Source: Candidatus Binatia bacterium
GTDB lineage: Bacteria > Desulfobacterota > Binatia > Bin18
Direction: 5' to 3'
Length of the DNA stretch: 64,000 bases
Assembly (NCBI GenBank): GCA_951812575.1
Contig: OX638322.1
Location: 2,045,925 to 2,109,924, forward strand
In this document: positions 59,337-64,000 of the stretch, piece after piece
Layout of the letters: the number at the start of each line of letters is the position of its first letter
Numbering within the stretch: the first letter of the stretch is position 1
Translations under genes and position numbers: made by a program
Notes under the pieces: generated by a model
Database searches by the model: none
What the model was told of the DNA's origin: nothing
Seen by the model: the letters and a program-made list of their open reading frames with translations, nothing else

Positions 59337-60539
59337 CTACTGAATTTTATCCGTAAAATTGGGCAGGACCTTGTCGGTCAGCAACTCGAAGCTGTGCATG
59401 ACGTTCTTGTGCGGCACGAGTTCGTTATAGGTGTAGAGCCAGAAGTACTCGGCCGGCAACTTTTTGAAGATCGCCTCAAACTTGCGGTTCACCGTATCCG
59501 GGCTGCCACAAATGGTGAGGCCACGCTCGACCATGGACTCGAACGTATTCGGGATCGTGTTATAATCCTCGTCGAGCCGCATGAGGGCGGCGTTAAAGCC
59601 GAACGGCTCAAAAAACTTGGTCCAGATAAAACATCCACTCTCTCTGCCCAGAGCCATGGCTTCTTCGTCCGTGTCTGCCACGATCACCTCACGTACCAGG
59701 CCGACGCCTTGACCGAAGTCTAAATTCTTGCCGACTTCAGCCGCACCCGCCTGACAGGCTCGGAACTGACCCGCGCAGATATCCGGGTCACAGACGATAG
59801 TCAGTGGAGTGACGTTGTGCTGGGCCGCCCAGCGGACCGAGGACTCTGAAAAGCTAAAAGGCTGAAAGAGGGGCGGGTGCGGTTTCTGATACGGTTCGGG
59901 CACAGTGCCAATCTCGGTCAGAATACCTTTGTCATCCACGCCTTGGCCAAATTCGCGGGTCACATTGTGAGCAGGCCAGAAGACATCCTTGGGTGGAATC
60001 TGCCAGTGCTTGCCCGAATGACTGAAGGTCGGGTTGGTCCAGGCCTTCATAATAATCTCAAAATGCTCTTGGTAGAGTTCCTTTTTGAGCTCTTCGTACC
60101 GTTCCGGGTCGGTGTTGTTGTCGGCCAGGATATCGTAGTGCTGACCCAGGGTATTGACCCAGCGCGGCTGATAGCCGCGGGCAAAGCCAACAAAGGCTCG
60201 GCCTTTTGTGACCTGGTCGAGAATGGCGGTGTCTTCAGCCACGCGGATAGGGTTCTGGCAGGGGAGGACCAGGCCGAGTTGTCCCAGCCGGATGTTCTCG
60301 GTCTGCATGCCGAGATACAGGTCGAGCATGAGAGGATTGGTCGAAACCTCTTCGCCTTCGATATGGAAGTGGTGTTCGGTGAAGCCGATGCCATAGTAGC
60401 CGTGCGCATCGAGATACTGAGCCTGTTCGGACAGATTGCGCAGCATGCGCTGGTACAGGTCTGTCCGCCGACCAGCCATACCGGCTTGCAGCTCACTCTT
60501 ATTGCCAATCGCGGGAAGATAGAAAACACCGAATTCCAT
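59337..60539 (-). CDS. LLM-class flavin-dependent oxidoreductase, long form
   Basis: 400 residues, longer than the LLM enzyme at 42371-43417 and of a distinct subgroup. The FMN/F420 pocket is suggested by MEFGVFYLPAIGNKSEL, the DAHGYYGIGFTEHHFHIEGEE segment, VTKGRAFVGFARGYQPR and the C-terminal TIVCDPDICAGQ. This pattern is shared with alkanal-type and other group D monooxygenases. An 'RVVEDTAILDQVTKGRAFVG'-like region supports the family. The start follows AAGGAGTGACTT. Substrate unknown. Confidence 0.87.
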   Translation of the reverse strand: MEFGVFYLPAIGNKSELQAGMAGRRTDLYQRMLRNLSEQAQYLDAHGYYGIGFTEHHFHIEGEEVSTNPLMLDLYLGMQTENIRLGQLGLVLPCQNPIRVAEDTAILDQVTKGRAFVGFARGYQPRWVNTLGQHYDILADNNTDPERYEELKKELYQEHFEIIMKAWTNPTFSHSGKHWQIPPKDVFWPAHNVTREFGQGVDDKGILTEIGTVPEPYQKPHPPLFQPFSFSESSVRWAAQHNVTPLTIVCDPDICAGQFRACQAGAAEVGKNLDFGQGVGLVREVIVADTDEEAMALGRESGCFIWTKFFEPFGFNAALMRLDEDYNTIPNTFESMVERGLTICGSPDTVNRKFEAIFKKLPAEYFWLYTYNELVPHKNVMHSFELLTDKVLPNFTDKIQ

Positions 60540-60636
60540 AAGTCACTCCTTGCTGTGAATGTCTGCCCGTGGGGAAGTTTGAGAAGCGGAGGTGAAAAAT
60601 GAGGGAGCCAAAAGGCCCCCTACCGTGTTCGTTAAT

Positions 60637-61470
60637 CTACACTTCAGGTGGAAAGAAAACCAGCGTCCGCGTCTCAATGCTCTCCCGAGCCGGCGCATCC
60701 GGCGGAGAGGTCGGATCTTCAAATGCCGAATGCGCGGTAAAACGCGCCCGCCCGTCGGTGGCCGAGTCGTAGCACTTGAGCAGCATGGCCTCGTCGCGCT
60801 CCATCTGCGGGAAATAAAACCAGCGGTGGTTGGGGTTATGGGAGACCGAATAGACCTCACCGGTCCGGTCTTCGTATTTCAGGTCGGTTTCGTTAAAGTC
60901 GTCCTGCGTCATGCTGGCGGCGTCACACACGGCCAATGGCGCGTCCTGCACCGGACCGCGAATCGGTCGCCAGACATTGATGACGGCAAAGCGATGTTGC
61001 AACCACTCTTCGGCTTCTTCGGCCGGTAACAGGTCACGCACCCGCTGCGGACCGGACTTGAGGGTATAATCGTTGTGGGCAAACTTGACCGGCTCGCGGG
61101 CGCCATTCTCGCCACGGGCGCACATCGGGGCGCAGCGCACGTTGTGGTCAAAGACGTGGACCTTCTCGGCGTCGGTCATTTTTTTAATCAGCTCGACAAC
61201 CTCAGGATAATAGACCGCTTTGACTTCTTCGGCGTCATAAAAGTTTTTGACCGCGGTTTCATGCGGCGTAAAGGTGATGCCCTGCTTATCGAGTGAGATT
61301 TCGTCCAGGTGTTCACGGGCATTCTGAATCGCCATGGTGTGTTTGACCTGGGTGGTGTTCCGCTGGGAGACACCGGCGGGCGGGGTACACAGGTAATAGG
61401 TCGGTTTTTCTTGCATGCCTTCAACATCGAGATAACTCATTGGGGCGTTGACATGTGATGAGGTTTTCAT
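60637..61470 (-). CDS. CmcJ/NvfI-family protein
   Basis: 277 residues after GGGAGGCCGTT. The sequence matches the CmcJ/NvfI/AsaB family, related to 7-alpha-cephem-methoxylase P8-type and fungal secondary-metabolite proteins: HNDYTLKSGPQRVRDLLPAE, VINVWRPIRGPVQDAPLAVCD and WFYFPQMERDEAMLLKCYDS. The His/Asp pairs fit a metal-dependent oxygenase, but the exact reaction for bacterial members is not known. It may modify a natural product or degrade an ester. It is adjacent to an LLM enzyme in the same direction. Confidence 0.78.
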   Translation of the reverse strand: MKTSSHVNAPMSYLDVEGMQEKPTYYLCTPPAGVSQRNTTQVKHTMAIQNAREHLDEISLDKQGITFTPHETAVKNFYDAEEVKAVYYPEVVELIKKMTDAEKVHVFDHNVRCAPMCARGENGAREPVKFAHNDYTLKSGPQRVRDLLPAEEAEEWLQHRFAVINVWRPIRGPVQDAPLAVCDAASMTQDDFNETDLKYEDRTGEVYSVSHNPNHRWFYFPQMERDEAMLLKCYDSATDGRARFTAHSAFEDPTSPPDAPARESIETRTLVFFPPEV

Positions 61471-61572
61471 AACGGCCTCCCTTGTGTTGCTCCTCAGTAA
61501 CGTGGCGACACGATTATAGCGGCCTCGTTACTCTTGTACAGGCGGCTTTCACCATAAAAACTCAGTAGCAGC

Positions 61573-62145
61573 TTACCGAGGAAGTCCGTACGCCTCGCCA
61601 CGGGCCAGGAATTCAGTCACATCATTGGCCATGAGCAGAATATCGTGCGTCTTGCCGGCCCGGTCTTTGACTTCGTCGCGTAAAATCGCCTCCGCCCGAA
61701 AGCCAAGCTCTTCGAACACGGTGCGTGCTCCGGTTTGATCCAGCGTCATGCGCGCGGCGACTTTCTGGATACCCAGAGAGAGCGCGACGTTGAACGCCTC
61801 GCGGGTCAACAATCGGCCCAGGCCCATCTTGCGGGCGTCTGGGGCAATCAGGACCCGGATTTCCGCCACATGACGCGACCAGTCAAAGTCATTCCGATAC
61901 AGGGTCGCATAGCCCAGAAGCTGGGTCTCGCTTTCTGCGAGCAGGGTATACATTTTTTCACTGGCGATATCGTGCAACCAGCGGTCTATGGATGATTGTT
62001 GGGTAATATCCCGGCGCAAAAACATCAGGTCGTGATAGGGGAGACGTTGGGCGAAATCCAGCATCAGTGGCCCATCGTCCGCGCCCATCATACGCAGGCT
62101 CAGGACGGTATCTCTGACCTCAACGGTTTTGGGAAAACCTTCCAC
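61573..62145 (-). CDS. GNAT-family N-acetyltransferase
   Basis: 190 residues from GTG after AAGAGGAGAATAAC; a longer frame is rejected. The acetyl-CoA fold is seen in HVAEIRVLIAPDARKMGLGRLLTREAF (motif A, the R/Q-x-x-G-x-G/A version KMGLGRL) and ARTVFEELGFRAEAIL (motif B). GNAT enzymes acetylate amines of antibiotics, proteins or small metabolites. It is the distal gene of the pha operon (40 bp after phaC) and could modify an unrelated substrate. Confidence 0.85.
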   Translation of the reverse strand: MEGFPKTVEVRDTVLSLRMMGADDGPLMLDFAQRLPYHDLMFLRRDITQQSSIDRWLHDIASEKMYTLLAESETQLLGYATLYRNDFDWSRHVAEIRVLIAPDARKMGLGRLLTREAFNVALSLGIQKVAARMTLDQTGARTVFEELGFRAEAILRDEVKDRAGKTHDILLMANDVTEFLARGEAYGLPR

Positions 62146-62185
62146 GTTATTCTCCTCTTGTTGACTTTGCTGTGTGATCGCTCTC

Positions 62186-63268
62186 TCAGACTGAACGGTG
62201 TGACAGCCAGGTATCCAGCTTTGGCCACAGCCGATAGATGGCGTTCCCCCCGGCGACCAGGCTGACATGGCCTCCCTTGAGAACAATTTCAGACTTATCT
62301 GAACTGCCCACCAGCTTCACCAAATCCTGCGAGGCAGCAGACGGAACAATATGGTCGTGTTGGGCCGCCACATGCAGAAAGGGAACGGTGATGTTCCCCA
62401 GGTCAACCCGGCGGCCGTCTAGCTCAAATGTATTCCGAACGAGTTTATTCTCACGCATAAAGTCGTTGACCAACTGACGGGCGGTCTCCCCCGGAAAAGG
62501 GATATGATCCGCGGCCCAGCGGTCAAAGCGCAGGTGGGCGGTGACAAAGGCTTCGTTCTGGACGTTATCGAGCAGCTTCATCTGGCCGGCACTCTTCTGA
62601 AACGGGCGCAGCATCTGGATCGAGGCGTCCATCAGTTCCGAGGGGATATTGCCCAGACTATCGATCAGCCGATCGAGATCAAAATGGGCCGGGTCGGTCC
62701 AGGTGCGGTAGAGCGCCATGCCGTCCGAGTTCACCGGCGTGGTAAAACACACCAGATTCTTGAGCGGACCGTCAGGATACAGCGCCGCGTACAGCGCCGC
62801 CAGAACTCCGCCCAGGCAATAGCCGATAACCGACACATCGGGCTCGCCCGAATCTTCGCCCACCACGGCCACACACTCGGGGATGAAATCGGTCACATAG
62901 TCGTCCAGCCTGAGATGTTTATGTTCCCGGCGCGGCACCCCCCAGTCGGTCAGATACACGTCAAAACCCTGGAGCAGCAGATATTCGATAAAGCTCTGGC
63001 CTTTGGCCAGGTCGAGAATATAGGGCCGACTGACCAGGGACATCACGACCAGGACCGGGACCCGATACACCTCGGGGCTGAGGGGCCGATAGCGGTACAG
63101 CTTCATTGTGCCGCGTGTATGCACGACGTCTTTCGGGGTCGGCCCGACCTCAAGGTCGAGTTCGACCGGGGCCGGCAGGTCCGGGACGTTGCGCTGAATG
63201 GCGCGGTCTACCGTTTCCCGCGCTTTGGCTGCAACGTCTTCGTGCGACAGTTGTTGTGCTTGTTGCAT
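62186..63268 (-). CDS. phaC: PHA synthase subunit PhaC (class III/IV)
   Basis: 360 residues, the short-form size. The lipase-like nucleophile box SVIGYCLGGVLAALY contains the catalytic Cys, with Asp in VAAQHDHIVPSAAS and His in LKGGHVSLVAGG. VYLTDWGVPRREHKHLRLDDYV is typical of PhaC. It polymerises 3-hydroxyacyl-CoA into storage granules. Short PhaC proteins need a PhaE or PhaR partner. The gene 12 bp upstream encodes that small subunit. Confidence 0.93.
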   Translation of the reverse strand: MQQAQQLSHEDVAAKARETVDRAIQRNVPDLPAPVELDLEVGPTPKDVVHTRGTMKLYRYRPLSPEVYRVPVLVVMSLVSRPYILDLAKGQSFIEYLLLQGFDVYLTDWGVPRREHKHLRLDDYVTDFIPECVAVVGEDSGEPDVSVIGYCLGGVLAALYAALYPDGPLKNLVCFTTPVNSDGMALYRTWTDPAHFDLDRLIDSLGNIPSELMDASIQMLRPFQKSAGQMKLLDNVQNEAFVTAHLRFDRWAADHIPFPGETARQLVNDFMRENKLVRNTFELDGRRVDLGNITVPFLHVAAQHDHIVPSAASQDLVKLVGSSDKSEIVLKGGHVSLVAGGNAIYRLWPKLDTWLSHRSV

Positions 63269-63280
63269 GGGTTCTCATCC

Positions 63281-63679
63281 TTATTCTTCGACGGACGCCT
63301 TGGGTTGTTTGGTGCGTTTCGGACGGATGGGGCCGTCGTCCGCAGCCCCGCCCTCATATTCCGCCAGCAGGCGGCGCAGATGCCGAACCTCGACTTGGAG
63401 TCCGGCCACGGTATCTTCGAGTTCGCCGACCCGGTCGCTCAGCGCGATAATATCCGTGCGGGATGGGAGGTTGAGGGCGGCCAGGTATTGGGCCATGGAT
63501 TCGGTAAACATGCGGTGCAGATGCATCGCTTCCTGGACATACTTGCCCGTGGATTGGGCAAACTGATCATTGCCCAGAATACCCGACAGCGCGTCACTCC
63601 ACTGCTTCTCTGACTTTTGGTACCACTCGCGCCAGGTCCGGAGCGGGTCGAAATTTTGCGTGCCTTCAGTTTTGTCCAT
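63281..63679 (-). CDS. PhaE/PhaR-like PHA synthase accessory subunit
   Basis: 132 residues from the ATG after AAAGGAGAGCG. The protein is helical throughout (FDPLRTWREWYQKSEKQWSDAL, then LPSRTDIIALSDRVGELEDTVAGLQ coiled coil) and ends in a charged tail. It is much shorter than a usual class III PhaE (about 360 residues), and closer to PhaR or a phasin-like subunit. The arrangement with phaC directly downstream makes a PhaC partner role likely. A 294-base intergenic region separates it from the divergent gene at 63974. Confidence 0.78.
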   Translation of the reverse strand: MDKTEGTQNFDPLRTWREWYQKSEKQWSDALSGILGNDQFAQSTGKYVQEAMHLHRMFTESMAQYLAALNLPSRTDIIALSDRVGELEDTVAGLQVEVRHLRRLLAEYEGGAADDGPIRPKRTKQPKASVEE

Positions 63680-63973
63680 ACGAACGCTCTCCTTTACGGG
63701 CTGGTTGGAGGGGGGCGGGAAAGAGAAGTGGAGGTCAGTGCTGATTTTAGCGGCCACGATAGGAGGCGTGACAAGGATGCACAAGGCGACGGGTGTCACA
63801 TAGGTGACGGAAAGCGTCGTTTCTCCCAATAATTTGGTGTTTTTGTGATGTGCGTGACAAACCACGCTGTCCCCGATGCTCAGGAAGTCAAGGAGTGGCG
63901 GCGTGCGGACGACGAGTGTGGGAACATATGGTAGAGTCGGAAACCTGCTTCGAGAGCGGAACTGGCGGACGCC

Positions 63974-64000
63974 ATGGCAAAAAAGACTACCTCTCCTCCT
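63974..64000 (+). CDS. Start of an unknown gene, cut by the window end
   Basis: Only nine codons (MAKKTTSPP) lie in the window. The ATG is preceded by a weak GAGAGCGGAACTGG region. In PHA loci such a divergent gene is often the PhaR repressor or a phasin, but nothing visible here decides this. The frame continues beyond the window. Confidence 0.35.

Noticed and set aside
62504..63613. Plus-strand frame of 369 codons opposite the pha genes
   Set aside because: No motif or ribosome-binding site; PhaC and its partner on the minus strand have clear catalytic residues and spacing.
63790..63812. GTCAC-ATAG-GTGAC inverted repeat upstream of the pha genes
   Set aside because: Only 5-bp arms; in a 294-base gap this may be chance. 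It could be an operator but nothing further supports it.

Overview
The window looks like chromosomal DNA of a GC-rich, Gram-negative, aerobic and probably uncultivated bacterium. The Gram-negative call rests on a PagL-like outer-membrane enzyme and a periplasmic MltD-type transglycosylase. Several traits point to a metabolically versatile soil or symbiont-type lineage of the Tectomicrobia/Entotheonella, Binatota or deltaproteobacterial grade: a squalene-hopene cyclase, a two-subunit PHA synthase, a CobA-HemD fusion, a probable F420-dependent PPOX protein, a PQQ dehydrogenase and many CoA-thioester, LLM-flavin and SDR enzymes. No rRNA gene is present, so the taxonomy is inference only. I see no transposase or phage gene. 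The mobile signals are toxin-antitoxin (TA) loci, AT-richer patches and a family of small palindromic intergenic repeats.

Layout. 0-8.2 kb: amidohydrolase end, nitroreductase, SnoaL-like protein, acyl-CoA dehydrogenase, CitE-like lyase, a hicAB locus whose toxin gene is broken by a 26-bp tandem duplication, squalene-hopene cyclase, a MaoC-like protein, a decapitated K+ channel and a small zinc-ribbon gene. 8.3-17.3 kb: tRNA-Leu(CAA), a two-gene membrane operon, the large subunit of methylmalonyl-CoA mutase, a zinc dehydrogenase, a FlK-like thioesterase, an OB-fold tRNA-binding protein, a JAMM peptidase, the PagL-like protein, a PEP-mutase-family enzyme and a ferredoxin fused to a zinc ribbon. 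17.6-31 kb: RNase Z-like MBL protein, PPOX protein, class III aminotransferase, PRISE-type reductase, a luxE-luxC pair, TPR, hydrolase, Nudix, LysE and DUF72 genes, then two TA modules side by side (VapB/PIN and DUF433/DUF5615). 31-37 kb: SDR, an AT-richer LCAT-like gene, an MFS carrier with no normal start codon, GST and Gfa.

37-42.4 kb is the most distinctive block: ATP-grasp ligase, egtC, egtB, egtD and an L-asparaginase-family gene, close-packed in one direction. This reads as an ergothioneine operon in which the usual egtA is absent and an ATP-grasp enzyme sits in its place. 42.4-52.3 kb: LLM oxidoreductase, MltD with three LysM domains, an intact hicBA pair, and a tetrapyrrole operon (siroheme synthase, CcsA/HemX, hemA, hemC, cobA-hemD, hemB). 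52.3-64 kb: small exported and cupin proteins, Gfa-like, PurM-like, HIT and YkgJ genes, an orphan Phd antitoxin, a PQQ-dehydrogenase/Rieske pair, a second LLM enzyme, a CmcJ/NvfI-type protein, and phaE-phaC with a GNAT gene.

Cooperation between genes is clearest in five places: ergothioneine (five genes), heme/siroheme (six genes), PHA (two genes), fatty acyl reduction (luxE-luxC), and the PQQ dehydrogenase with its Rieske partner. Several loci carry small lesions or non-canonical start codons: hicA, the K+ channel, the PIN toxin, the MFS carrier and the orphan Phd. These are reported individually.
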